Part shown: one piece after another, positions 1 to 11,316 of the stretch
Layout: every line of letters starts with the position of its first letter
How positions within the stretch are numbered: position 1 is the first letter of the stretch
From: Allacma fusca
Lineage: Eukaryota > Arthropoda > Collembola > Symphypleona > Sminthuridae
NCBI GenBank assembly: GCA_947179485.1
Contig: OX359249.1
Coordinates: 47,939,415-48,003,414, forward strand
Reading direction: 5' to 3'
DNA length: 64,000 bases
Position numbers and translations under genes: made by a program
Notes under the pieces: model-generated
Databases searched by the model: none
Seen by the model: only the letters and a program-made list of their open reading frames with translations
What the model was told of the DNA's origin: nothing

Positions 1-316
1 TAAGCATGCAGTTAAGCATGCATTTAAGCATGCAGTTAAGCATGCAGTTTATCATGCAGTTAAGCATGCAGTTAAGCATGCAGTTAAGCATGCAGTTTAG
101 CATGCAGTTAAGCATGCAGTTAAGCTTGCAGTTAAGCATGCAGTTAAGCATGCAGTTAAGCATGCAGTTAGGCATACAGTTAGGCATACAGTTAGGCATA
201 CAGTTAAGCATGCAGTTAAGCATGCAGTTAAGCATGCAGTTAAGCATGCAGTTAAGCATGCAGTTAAGCATGCAGTTAAGCATGCAGTTAAGCATGCAGT
301 TAAGCATGCAGTTAAG
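1..316 (+). repeat. Leading satellite segment, partial HOR
   Basis: About 26 monomers. It starts inside an HOR, with GTTTATCATGCA near 48-59 and one GTTTAGCATGCA. A run of three GTTAGGCATACA monomers follows at about 167-202, then a near-perfect consensus run of about ten monomers. A similar order, with the second GGCATACA monomer changed to AGTCATACA, occurs near 7,130-7,430 and 9,780-10,080. The segment therefore belongs to the same family as the 2.65-kb HOR. Its left part lies outside the window. Confidence 0.8.
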
Positions 317-2631
317 CATGCAGTTAAGCATGCAGTTAAGTTTGCAGTTAAGCATGCAGATAAGCTTGCAGTTAGGCATGTAGTTAAACATGCAGTTAAG
401 CATGCAGTTAAGCATGCAGTTAAGCTTGCAGTTAAGCATGCAGTTAAGCATGCAGTTAAGCATGCAGTTAAGCATGCAGTTAAGCATGCAGTTAAGCATG
501 CAGTTAAGCATGCAGTTAAGCATGCAGTTAAGCATGCAGTTAAGCATGCAGTTAAGCATGCAGTTAAGCATGCAGTTAAGCATGCAGTTAAGCATGCAGT
601 TAAGCATGCAGTTAAGCATGCAGTTAAGCATGCAGTTAAGCATGCAGTTAAGTTTGCAGTTAAGCATGCAGTTAAGCATGCATTTAAGCATGCAGTTAAG
701 CATGCAGTGTATCATGCAGTTAAGCATGCAGTTAAGCATGCAGTTAAGCATGCAGTTTAGCATGCAGTTAAGCATGCAGTTAAGCTTGCAGTTAAGCATG
801 CAGTTAAGCATGCAGTTAAGCATGCATCTAGGCATACAGTTAGGCATACAGTTAAGCATGCAGTTAAGCATGCAGTTAAGCATGCAGTTAAGCATGCAGT
901 TACGCATGCAGTTAAGCATGCAGTTAAGCATGCAGTTAAGCATGCACTTAAGCATGCACTTAAGCATGCAGTTAAGCATGCAGTTAAGCATGCAGTTAAG
1001 CATGCACTTAAGCATGCACTTAAGCATGCAGTTAAGCATGCAGTTTATCATGCAGTTAAGCATGCAGTTAAGCTTGCAGTTAAGCATGCAGTTAAGCTTG
1101 CAGTTAAGCATGCAGTTAAGCATGCAGTTTAGCATGCAGTTAAGCATGCAGTTAAGCTTGCAGTTAAGCATGCAGTTAAGCATGCAGTTAAGCATGCAGT
1201 TAAGCATGCAGTTAGGCATACAGTTAGGCATACAGTTAAGCACGCAGTTAAGCATGCAGTTAAGCATGCAGTTAGGCTTGCAGTTAAGCATGCAGTTAAG
1301 CATGCAGTTAAGCATGCAGTTAAGCATGCAGATAAGCTTGCAGTTAGGCATGTAGTTAAACATGCAGTTAATTTTACAGTTAAGCATGCAGTTAAGCATG
1401 CAGTTAAGCTTGCAGTTAAGCATGCAGTTAAGCATGCAGTTAGGCATGCAGTTAAGCATGCAGTTAGGCATACAGTTAGGCATACAGTTAAGCATGCAGT
1501 TAAGCATGCAGTTAAGCATGCAGTTAAGCTTGCAGTTAAGCATGCAGTTAAGCATGCAGTTAAGCATGCACTTAAGCATGCAGTTAAGCATGCAGTTAAG
1601 CATGCAGTTAAGCATGCAGTTAAGCATGCAGTTAAGCATGCAGTTAAGCATGCAGTTAATTTTGCAGTTAAGCATGCAGTTAAGCATGCAGTTAAGTTTT
1701 CTGTTAAGCATGCAGTTAAGCATGCAGTTAAGCATGCAGTTAAGCATGCAGTTAAGTTTGCAGTTAAGCATGCAGTTAAGCATGCAGTTATGCTTGCAGT
1801 TATGCTTGCAGTTAAGCATGCAGTTAAGCATGCAGTTAAGTTTGCAGTTAAGCAAGTAGTTAAGCATGCAGTTAAGCATGCGGTTAAGCATGCAGTTAAG
1901 CATGCGGTTAAGCTCGCAGTTAAGCTTGCAGTTAAGCATGCAGTTAAGCTTGCAGTTAAGCTTGCAGTTAAGCATGCAGTTTAGCATGCAGTTAAGCATG
2001 CAGTTAAGCTTGCAGTTAAGCATGCAGTTAAGCATGCAGTTAAGCATGCAGTTAAGCATGCAGTTAAGCATGCAGTTAAGCATGCAGTTAAGCATGGAGT
2101 TAGGCATGCAGTTAGGCATACAATTAGGCATACAGTTAGCATACAGTTAAGCATGCAGTTAAGCATGCAGTTAAGCATGCAGTTAAGCATGCAGTTAAGC
2201 ATGCAGTTAAGCTTGCAGTTAAGCATGCAGTTAAGCATGCAGTTAAGCATGCAGTTAAGCATGCACTTAAGCATGCAGTTAAGCATGCAGTTATGCATGC
2301 ATTTAAGCATGCAGTTAAGCAAGTAGTTAAGCATGCAGTCAAACATGCGGTTAAGCATGCAGTAAAGCATGCGGTTAAGCTCGCAGTTAAGCTTGCAGTT
2401 AAGCATGCAGTTAAGCTTGCAGTTAAGCATGCAGTTAAGCATGCAGTTTAGCATGCAGTTAAGCATGCAGTTAAGCTTGCAATTAAGCATGTAGTTAAGC
2501 ATGCAGTTAAGCATGCAGTTAAGCATGCAGTTAAGCATGCAGTTAAGCATGCAGTTAGGCATGCAGTTAAGCATGCAGTTAAGCATGCAGTTAGGCATGC
2601 AGTTAGGCATGCAGTTAAGCATGCAGTTAAG
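317..2631 (+). repeat. HOR A, copy 1 (about 2,315 bp)
   Basis: First member of a direct tandem duplication. Variant order matches 2,632-4,994 at an offset of 2,315 bp up to about position 1,110 and 2,363 bp after it, because copy 2 carries four more monomers (48 bp). Ordered markers are GCAGATAAGCTTGCA then GCATGTAGTTAAACATGCA (about 350-390), a consensus run of about 18 monomers, GTGTATCATGCA (about 708), paired GGCATACA monomers, CACTTAAG pairs, GTTAATTTTACA (about 1,369), GTTAAGTTTTCT (1,691-1,702), two successive GTTATGCTTGCA monomers, AAGCAAGTA, GCGG and GCTCGCA. The copy includes the 11-bp monomer at 2,135-2,145. Its length, 193 monomers minus one base, agrees with that. Confidence 0.85.
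2135..2145 (+). other. Phase-shift site 1: 11-bp monomer GTTAGCATACA
   Basis: One G is missing from a GTTAGGCATACA monomer. It lies directly after an ATTAGGCATACA monomer, in a short run of GGCATACA-type units. Register moves by one base from here on. The intact 12-bp version sits in the same context at 6,201-6,212, 8,853-8,864, 13,568-13,579 and 16,772-16,783. Confidence 0.95.
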
Positions 2632-4994
2632 CATGCAGTTAAGCATGCAGTTAAGTTTGCAGTTAAGCATGCAGATTAGCTTGCAGTTAGGCATGTAGTT
2701 AAACATGCAGTTAAGCATGCAGTTAAGCATGCAGTTAAGCTTGCAGTTAAGCATGCAGTTAAGCATGCAGTTAAGCATGCAGTTAAGCATGCAGTTAAGC
2801 ATGCAGTTAAGCATGCAGTTAAGCATGCAGTTAAGCATGCAGTTAAGCATGCAGTTAAGCATGCAGTTAAGCATGCAGTTAAGCATGCAGTTAAGCATGC
2901 AGTTAAGCATGCAGTTAAGCATGCAGTTAAGCATGCAGTTAAGCATGCAGTTAAGCATGCAGTTAAGTTTGCAGTTAAGCATGCAGTTAAGCATGCATTT
3001 AAGCATGCAGTTAAGCATGCAGTGTATCATGCAGTTAAGCATGCAGTTAAGCATGCAGTTAAGCATGCAGTTTAGCATGCAGTTAAGCATGCAGTTAAGC
3101 TTGCAGTTAAGCATGCAGTTAAGCATGCAGTTAAGCATGCATCTAGGCATACAGTTAGGCATACAGTTAAGCATGCAGTTAAGCATGCAGTTAAGCATGC
3201 AGTTAAGCATGCAGTTACGCATGCAGTTAAGCATGCAGTTAAGCATGCAGTTAAGCATGCACTTAAGCATGCACTTAAGCATGCAGTTAAGCATGCAGTT
3301 AAGCATGCAGTTAAGCATGCACTTACGCATGCACTTAAGCATGCAGTTAAGCATGCAGTTTATCATGCAGTTAAGCATGCAGTTAAGCTTGCAGTTAAGC
3401 ATGCAGTTAAGCTTGCAGTTAAGCATGCAGTTGATTATGCAGTTTAGCATGCAGTTAAGCATGCAGTTAAGCATGCAGTTAAGCATGCAGTTTAGCATGC
3501 AGTTAAGCATGCAGTTAAGCTTGCAGTTAAGCATGCAGTTAAGCATGCAGTTAAGCATGCAGTTAAGCATGCAGTTAGGCATACAGTTAGGCATACAGTT
3601 AAGCACGCAGTTAAGCATGCAGTTAAGCATGCAGTTAGGCTTGCAGTTAAGCATGCAGTTAAGCATGCAGTTAAGCATGCAGTTAAGCATGCAGATAAGC
3701 TTGCAGTTAGGCATGTAGTTAAACATGCAGTTAATTTTACAGTTAAGCATGCAGTTAAGCATGCAGTTAAGCTTGCAGTTAAGCATGCAGTTAAGCATGC
3801 AGTTAGGCATTTAGTTAAGCATGCAGTTAGGCATACAGTTAGGCATACAGTTAAGCATGCAGTTAAGCATGCAGTTAAGCATGCAGTTAAGCTTGCAGTT
3901 AAGCATGCAGTTAAGCATGCAGTTAAGCATGCACTTAAGCATGCAGTTAAGCATGCAGTTAAGCATGCAGTTAAGCATGCAGTTAAGCATGCAGTTAAGC
4001 ATGCAGTTAAGCATGCAGTTAATTTTGCAGTTAAGCATGCAGTTAAGCATGCAGTTAAGTTTTCTGTTAAGCATGCAGTTAAGCATGCAGTTAAGCATGC
4101 AGTTAAGCATGCAGTTAAGTTTGCAGTTAAGCATGCAGTTAAGCATGCAGTTATGCTTGCAGTTATGCTTGCAGTTAAGCATGCAGTTAAGCATGCAGTT
4201 AAGTTTGCAGTTAAGCAAGTAGTTAAGCATGCAGTTAAGCATGCGGTTAAGCATGCAGTTAAGCATGCGGTTAAGCTCGCAGTTAAGCTTGCAGTTAAGC
4301 ATGCAGTTAAGCTTGCAGTTAAGCTTGCAGTTAAGCATGCAGTTTAGCATGCAGTTAAGCATGCAGTTAAGCTTGCAGTTAAGCATGCAGTTAAGCATGC
4401 AGTTAAGCATGCAGTTAAGCATGCAGTTAAGCATGCAGTTAAGCATGCAGTTAAGCATGGAGTTAGGCATGCAGTTAGGCATACAATTAGGCATACAGTT
4501 AGCATACAGTTAAGCATGCAGTTAAGCATGCAGTTAAGCATGCAGTTAAGCATGCAGTTAAGCATGCAGTTAAGCTTGCAGTTAAGCATGCAGTTAAGCA
4601 TGCAGTTAAGCATGCAGTTAAGCATGCACTTAAGCATGCAGTTAAGCATGCAGTTATGCATGCATTTAAGCATGCAGTTAAGCAAGTAGTTAAGCATGCA
4701 GTCAAACATGCGGTTAAGCATGCAGTAAAGCATGCGGTTAAGCTCGCAGTTAAGCTTGCAGTTAAGCATGCAGTTAAGCTTGCAGTTAAGCATGCAGTTA
4801 AGCATGCAGTTTAGCATGCAGTTAAGCATGCAGTTAAGCTTGCAATTAAGCATGTAGTTAAGCATGCAGTTAAGCATGCAGTTAAGCATGCAGTTAAGCA
4901 TGCAGTTAAGCATGCAGTTAGGCATGCAGTTAAGCATGCAGTTAAGCATGCAGTTAGGCATGCAGTTAGGCATGCAGTTAAGCATGCAGTTAAG
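2632..4994 (+). repeat. HOR A, copy 2 (about 2,363 bp)
   Basis: Direct repeat of 317-2,631 with the same marker order. Differences seen: GCAGATTAGC at about 2,672 where copy 1 has GCAGATAAGC, ACTTACGCATGCA at about 3,321 where copy 1 has ACTTAAGC, GTTAGGCATTTA at about 3,803 for GTTAGGCATGCA, and 48 extra bp around 3,430-3,480. The extra stretch begins with a GTTGATTATGCA monomer that also occurs in the later 2,652-bp HOR, so copy 1 may have lost it. It carries its own copy of the 11-bp monomer (4,498-4,508). Confidence 0.85.
4498..4508 (+). other. Phase-shift site 2: 11-bp monomer GTTAGCATACA
   Basis: Same 11-bp monomer and flanks as at 2,135, exactly 2,363 bp downstream (197 monomers minus one base). 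It is best read as one deletion copied when HOR A duplicated. Confidence 0.95.
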
Positions 4995-6012
4995 CTTGCA
5001 GTTAAGCTTGCAGTTAAGCATGCAGTTAAGCTTGCAGTTGAGCTTGCAGTTGAGCATGCAGTTAAGCTTGCAGTTAAGCTTGCAGTTGAGCATGCAGTTA
5101 AGCATGCAGTTAAGTTTGCAGTTAAGCAAGTAGTTAAGCATGCAGTCAAGCATGCGGTTAAGCATGCAGTAAAGCATGCGGTTAAGCTCGCAGTTAAGCT
5201 TGCAGTTAAGCATGCAGTTAAGCTTGCAGTTAAGCATGCAGTTAAGCATGCTGTTTAGCATGCAGTTAAGCATGCAGTTAAGCTTGCAATTAAGCATGTA
5301 GTTAAGCATGCAGTTAAGCATGCAGTTAAGCATGCAGTTAAGCATGCAGTTAAGCATGCAGTTAAGCATGCAGTTAAGCATGCAGTTAAGCATGCAGTTA
5401 AGCATGCAGTTAAGCATGCAGTTAAGCATGCAGTTAAGCATGCAGTTAGGCATGCAGTTAGGCATGCAGTTAAGCATGCAGTTAAGCATGCAGTTAAGCT
5501 TGCAGTTAAGCTTGCAGTTAAGCATGCAGTTAAGCATGCAGTTAAGCTTGCAGTTGAGCTTGCAGTTGAGCATGCAGTTAAGCTTGCAGTTAAGCATGCA
5601 GTTAAGCATGCAGTTAAGCATGCACTTAAGCATGCAGTTAAGCATGCAGTTAAGCATGCAGTTAAGCATGCAGTTAAGCATGCAGTTAAGCATGCAGTTA
5701 AGCATGCAGTTAATTTTGCAGTTAAGCATGCAGTTAAGCATGCAGTTAAGTTTTCTGTTAAGCATGCAGTTAAGCATGCAGTTAAGCATGCAGTTAAGCA
5801 TGCAGTTAAGTTTGCAGTTAAGCATGCAGTTAAGCATGCAGTTATGCTTGCAGTTATGCTTGCAGTTAAGCATGCAGTTAAGCATGCAGTTAAGTTTGCA
5901 GTTAAGCAAGTAGTTAAGCATGCAGTTAAGCATGCGGTTAAGCATGCAGTTAAGCATGCGGTTAAGCTCGCAGTTAAGCTTGCAGTAAAGCATGCAGTTA
6001 AGCTTGCAGTTA
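4995..6012 (+). repeat. Satellite segment linking HOR A and HOR B
   Basis: About 85 monomers. It opens with a cluster of GCTTGCA monomers and GTTGAGCTTGCA/GTTGAGCATGCA monomers (about 4,990-5,095), then AAGCAAGTA, GTCAAGCATGCG, GTAAAGCATGCG and GCTCGCA. The same order recurs near 12,340-12,560, 14,080-14,290 and 17,270-17,470. A consensus run, GTTAATTTTGCA and GTTAAGTTTTCT follow, then two GTTATGCTTGCA monomers at about 5,842-5,865. The region from about 4.0 to 5.7 kb repeats at 11.36-13.0 kb at an offset of 7,355 bp, so it belongs to an older, larger duplication. Confidence 0.8.
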
Positions 6013-8664
6013 AGCTTGCAGTTAAGCATGCAGTTTAGCATGCAGTTAAGCATGCAGTTAAGCTTGCAGTTAAGCATGCAGTTAAGCATGCAGTTAAGCA
6101 TGCAGTTAAGCATGCAGTTAAGCATGCAGTTAAGCATGCAGTTAAGCATGCAGTTAAGCATGGAGTTAAGCATGCAGTTAGGCATACAATTAGGCATACA
6201 GTTAGGCATACAGTTAAGCATGCAGTTAAGCATGCAGTTAAGCATGCAGTTAAGCATGCAGTTAAGCATGCAGTTAAGCTTGCAGTTAAGCATGCAGTTA
6301 AGCATGCAGTTAAGCATGCAGTTAAGCATGCACTTAAGCATGCAGTTAAGCATGCAGTTAAGCATGCAGTTAAGCATGCAGTTAAGCAAGTAGTTAAGCA
6401 TGCAGTCAAACATGCGGTTAAGCATGCAGTAAAGCATGCGGTTAAGCTCGCAGTTAAGCTTGCAGTTAAGCATGCAGTTAAGCTTGCAGTTAAGCATGCA
6501 GTTAAGCATGCAGTTTAGCATGCAGTTAAGCATGCAGTTAAGCTTGCAATTAAGCATGTAGTTAAGCATGCAGTTAAGCATGCAGTTAAGCATGCAGTTA
6601 AGCATGCAGTTAAGCATGCAGTTAGGCATGCAGTTAAGCATGCAGTTAAGCATGCAGTTAGGCATGCAGTTAGGCATGCAGTTAAGCATGCAGTTAAGCT
6701 TGCAGTTAAGATTGCAGTTAAGCATGCAGTTAAGCTTGCAGTTGAGCTTGCAGTTGAGCATGCAGTTAAGCTTGCAGTTAAGCTTGCAGTTGAGCATGCA
6801 GTTAAGCATGCAGTTAAGTTTGCAGTTAAGCAAGTAGTTAAGCATGCAGTCAAGCATGCGGTTAAGCATGCAGTAAAGCATGCGGTTAAGCTCGCAGTTA
6901 AGCTTGCAGTTAAGCATGCAGTTAAGCTTGCAGTTAAGCATGCAGTTAAGCATGCAGTTTAGCATGCAGTTAAGCATGCAGTTAAGCTTGCAATTAAGCA
7001 TGTAGTTAAGCATGCAGTTAAGCATGCAGTTAAGCATGCAGTTAAGCATGCAGTTAAGCATGCAGTTAAGCATGCAGTTAAGCATGCAGTTAAGCATGCA
7101 GTTAAGCATGCAGTTAAGCATGCAGTTAAGCATGCATTTAAGCATGCAGTTAAGCATGCAGTTTATCATGCAGTTAAGCATGCAGTTAAGCATGCAGTTA
7201 AGCATGCAGTTTAGCATGCAGTTAAGCATGCAGTTAAGCTTGCAGTTAAGCATGCAGTTAAGCATGCAGTTAAGCATGCAGTTAGGCATACAGTTAGTCA
7301 TACAGTTAAGCATGCAGTTAAGCATGCAGTTAAGCATGCAGTTAAGCATGCAGTTAAGCATGCAGTTAAGCATGCAGTTAAGCATGCAGTTAAGCATGCA
7401 GTTAAGCATGCAGTTAAGCATGCAGTTAAGTTTGCAGTTAAGCATGCAGATAAGCTTGCAGTTAGGCATGTAGTTAAACATGCAGTTAAGCATGCAGTTA
7501 AGCATGCAGTTAAGCTTGCAGTTAAGCATGCAGTTAAGCATGCAGTTAAGCATGCAGTTAAGCATGCAGTTAAGCATGCAGTTAAGCATGCAGTTAAGCA
7601 TGCAGTTAAGCATGCAGTTAAGCATGCAGTTAAGCATGCAGTTAAGCATGCAGTTAAGCATGCAGTTAAGCATGCAGTTAAGCATGCAGTTAAGCATGCA
7701 GTTAAGCATGCAGTTAAGCATGCAGTTAAGCATGCAGTTAAGTTTGCAGTTAAGCATGCAGTTAAGCATGCATTTAAGCATGCAGTTAAGCATGCAGTGT
7801 ATCATGCAGTTAAGCATGCAGTTAAGCATGCAGTTAAGCATGCAGTTTAGCATGCAGTTAAGCATGCAGTTAAGCTTGCAGTTAAGCATGCAGTTAAGCA
7901 TGCAGTTAAGCATGCATCTAGGCATACAGTTAGGCATACAGTTAAGCATGCAGTTAAGCATGCAGTTAAGCATGCAGTTAAGCATGCAGTTAAGCATGCA
8001 GTTAAGCATGCAGTTAAGCATGCAGTTAAGCATGCAGTTAAGCATGCACTTAAGCATGCACTTAAGCATGCAGTTAAGCATGCAGTTAAGCATGCAGTTA
8101 AGCATGCACTTAAGCATGCACTTAAGCATGCAGTTAAGCATGCAGTTTATCATGCAGTTAAGCATGCAGTTAAGCTTGCAGTTAAGCATGCAGTTAAGCT
8201 TGCAGTTAAGCATGCAGTTGATTATGCAGTTTAGCATGCAGTTAAGCATGCAGTTAAGCATGCAGTTTAGCATGCAGTTAAGCATGCAGTTAAGCTTGCA
8301 GTTAAGCATGCAGTTAAGCATGCAGTTAAGCATGCAGTTAAGCATGCAGTTAGGCATACAGTTAGGCATACAGTTAAGCACGCAGTTAAGCATGCAGTTA
8401 AGCATGCAGTTAGGCTTGCAGTTAAGCATGCAGTTAAGCATGCAGTTAATTTTACAGTTAAGCATGCAGTTAAGCATGCAGTTAAGCTTGCAGTTAAGCA
8501 TGCAGTTAAGCATGCAGTTAAGCATGCAGTTAAGCATGCAGTTAGGCATACAGTTAGGCATACAGTTAAGCATGCAGTTAAGCATGCAGTTAAGCATGCA
8601 GTTAAGCTTGCAGTTAAGCATGCAGTTAAGCATGCAGTTAAGCATGCACTTAAGCATGCAGTTA
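6013..8664 (+). repeat. HOR B, copy 1 (2,652 bp = 221 monomers)
   Basis: Direct tandem repeat with 8,665-11,316 at a constant offset of 2,652 bp. In the stretches compared, including several hundred codons of frames on both strands, I saw no difference in variant order, so this looks like a very recent duplication. Ordered markers are ATTAGGCATACA, AAGCAAGTA, GTCAAACATGCG, GCTCGCA, GCAATTAAGCATGTA, GTTAAGATTGCA (about 6,708), GTTTATCATGCA, AGTCATACA (about 7,295), GTGTATCATGCA, CACTTAAG pairs, GTTGATTATGCA and GTTAATTTTACA. Most of the second half is homologous to HOR A, with GTTAAGCATGCA in place of HOR A's GTTACGCATGCA. Confidence 0.9.
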
Positions 8665-11316
8665 AGCTTGCAGTTAAGCATGCAGTTTAGCATGCAGTTA
8701 AGCATGCAGTTAAGCTTGCAGTTAAGCATGCAGTTAAGCATGCAGTTAAGCATGCAGTTAAGCATGCAGTTAAGCATGCAGTTAAGCATGCAGTTAAGCA
8801 TGCAGTTAAGCATGGAGTTAAGCATGCAGTTAGGCATACAATTAGGCATACAGTTAGGCATACAGTTAAGCATGCAGTTAAGCATGCAGTTAAGCATGCA
8901 GTTAAGCATGCAGTTAAGCATGCAGTTAAGCTTGCAGTTAAGCATGCAGTTAAGCATGCAGTTAAGCATGCAGTTAAGCATGCACTTAAGCATGCAGTTA
9001 AGCATGCAGTTAAGCATGCAGTTAAGCATGCAGTTAAGCAAGTAGTTAAGCATGCAGTCAAACATGCGGTTAAGCATGCAGTAAAGCATGCGGTTAAGCT
9101 CGCAGTTAAGCTTGCAGTTAAGCATGCAGTTAAGCTTGCAGTTAAGCATGCAGTTAAGCATGCAGTTTAGCATGCAGTTAAGCATGCAGTTAAGCTTGCA
9201 ATTAAGCATGTAGTTAAGCATGCAGTTAAGCATGCAGTTAAGCATGCAGTTAAGCATGCAGTTAAGCATGCAGTTAGGCATGCAGTTAAGCATGCAGTTA
9301 AGCATGCAGTTAGGCATGCAGTTAGGCATGCAGTTAAGCATGCAGTTAAGCTTGCAGTTAAGATTGCAGTTAAGCATGCAGTTAAGCTTGCAGTTGAGCT
9401 TGCAGTTGAGCATGCAGTTAAGCTTGCAGTTAAGCTTGCAGTTGAGCATGCAGTTAAGCATGCAGTTAAGTTTGCAGTTAAGCAAGTAGTTAAGCATGCA
9501 GTCAAGCATGCGGTTAAGCATGCAGTAAAGCATGCGGTTAAGCTCGCAGTTAAGCTTGCAGTTAAGCATGCAGTTAAGCTTGCAGTTAAGCATGCAGTTA
9601 AGCATGCAGTTTAGCATGCAGTTAAGCATGCAGTTAAGCTTGCAATTAAGCATGTAGTTAAGCATGCAGTTAAGCATGCAGTTAAGCATGCAGTTAAGCA
9701 TGCAGTTAAGCATGCAGTTAAGCATGCAGTTAAGCATGCAGTTAAGCATGCAGTTAAGCATGCAGTTAAGCATGCAGTTAAGCATGCATTTAAGCATGCA
9801 GTTAAGCATGCAGTTTATCATGCAGTTAAGCATGCAGTTAAGCATGCAGTTAAGCATGCAGTTTAGCATGCAGTTAAGCATGCAGTTAAGCTTGCAGTTA
9901 AGCATGCAGTTAAGCATGCAGTTAAGCATGCAGTTAGGCATACAGTTAGTCATACAGTTAAGCATGCAGTTAAGCATGCAGTTAAGCATGCAGTTAAGCA
10001 TGCAGTTAAGCATGCAGTTAAGCATGCAGTTAAGCATGCAGTTAAGCATGCAGTTAAGCATGCAGTTAAGCATGCAGTTAAGTTTGCAGTTAAGCATGCA
10101 GATAAGCTTGCAGTTAGGCATGTAGTTAAACATGCAGTTAAGCATGCAGTTAAGCATGCAGTTAAGCTTGCAGTTAAGCATGCAGTTAAGCATGCAGTTA
10201 AGCATGCAGTTAAGCATGCAGTTAAGCATGCAGTTAAGCATGCAGTTAAGCATGCAGTTAAGCATGCAGTTAAGCATGCAGTTAAGCATGCAGTTAAGCA
10301 TGCAGTTAAGCATGCAGTTAAGCATGCAGTTAAGCATGCAGTTAAGCATGCAGTTAAGCATGCAGTTAAGCATGCAGTTAAGCATGCAGTTAAGTTTGCA
10401 GTTAAGCATGCAGTTAAGCATGCATTTAAGCATGCAGTTAAGCATGCAGTGTATCATGCAGTTAAGCATGCAGTTAAGCATGCAGTTAAGCATGCAGTTT
10501 AGCATGCAGTTAAGCATGCAGTTAAGCTTGCAGTTAAGCATGCAGTTAAGCATGCAGTTAAGCATGCATCTAGGCATACAGTTAGGCATACAGTTAAGCA
10601 TGCAGTTAAGCATGCAGTTAAGCATGCAGTTAAGCATGCAGTTAAGCATGCAGTTAAGCATGCAGTTAAGCATGCAGTTAAGCATGCAGTTAAGCATGCA
10701 CTTAAGCATGCACTTAAGCATGCAGTTAAGCATGCAGTTAAGCATGCAGTTAAGCATGCACTTAAGCATGCACTTAAGCATGCAGTTAAGCATGCAGTTT
10801 ATCATGCAGTTAAGCATGCAGTTAAGCTTGCAGTTAAGCATGCAGTTAAGCTTGCAGTTAAGCATGCAGTTGATTATGCAGTTTAGCATGCAGTTAAGCA
10901 TGCAGTTAAGCATGCAGTTTAGCATGCAGTTAAGCATGCAGTTAAGCTTGCAGTTAAGCATGCAGTTAAGCATGCAGTTAAGCATGCAGTTAAGCATGCA
11001 GTTAGGCATACAGTTAGGCATACAGTTAAGCACGCAGTTAAGCATGCAGTTAAGCATGCAGTTAGGCTTGCAGTTAAGCATGCAGTTAAGCATGCAGTTA
11101 ATTTTACAGTTAAGCATGCAGTTAAGCATGCAGTTAAGCTTGCAGTTAAGCATGCAGTTAAGCATGCAGTTAAGCATGCAGTTAAGCATGCAGTTAGGCA
11201 TACAGTTAGGCATACAGTTAAGCATGCAGTTAAGCATGCAGTTAAGCATGCAGTTAAGCTTGCAGTTAAGCATGCAGTTAAGCATGCAGTTAAGCATGCA
11301 CTTAAGCATGCAGTTA
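8665..11316 (+). repeat. HOR B, copy 2 (2,652 bp)
   Basis: Second member of the 2,652-bp pair. The match to copy 1 stops near 11,313: here the array continues with consensus monomers, while copy 1 has GTTAAGCTTGCA followed by GTTTAGCATGCA at the start of the next unit. The junction at about 8,665 joins two monomers in perfect register. That fits unequal exchange or an equivalent process between homologous 12-mers. Confidence 0.9.

Noticed and set aside
7480-9045. Plus-strand frames with Met-Gln-Leu-Ser repeats, up to about 520 codons
   Set aside because: Same cause. They end at every GCATGTA or AAGCAAGTA monomer because CAG becomes TAG, so their limits follow HOR variants and not gene structure.
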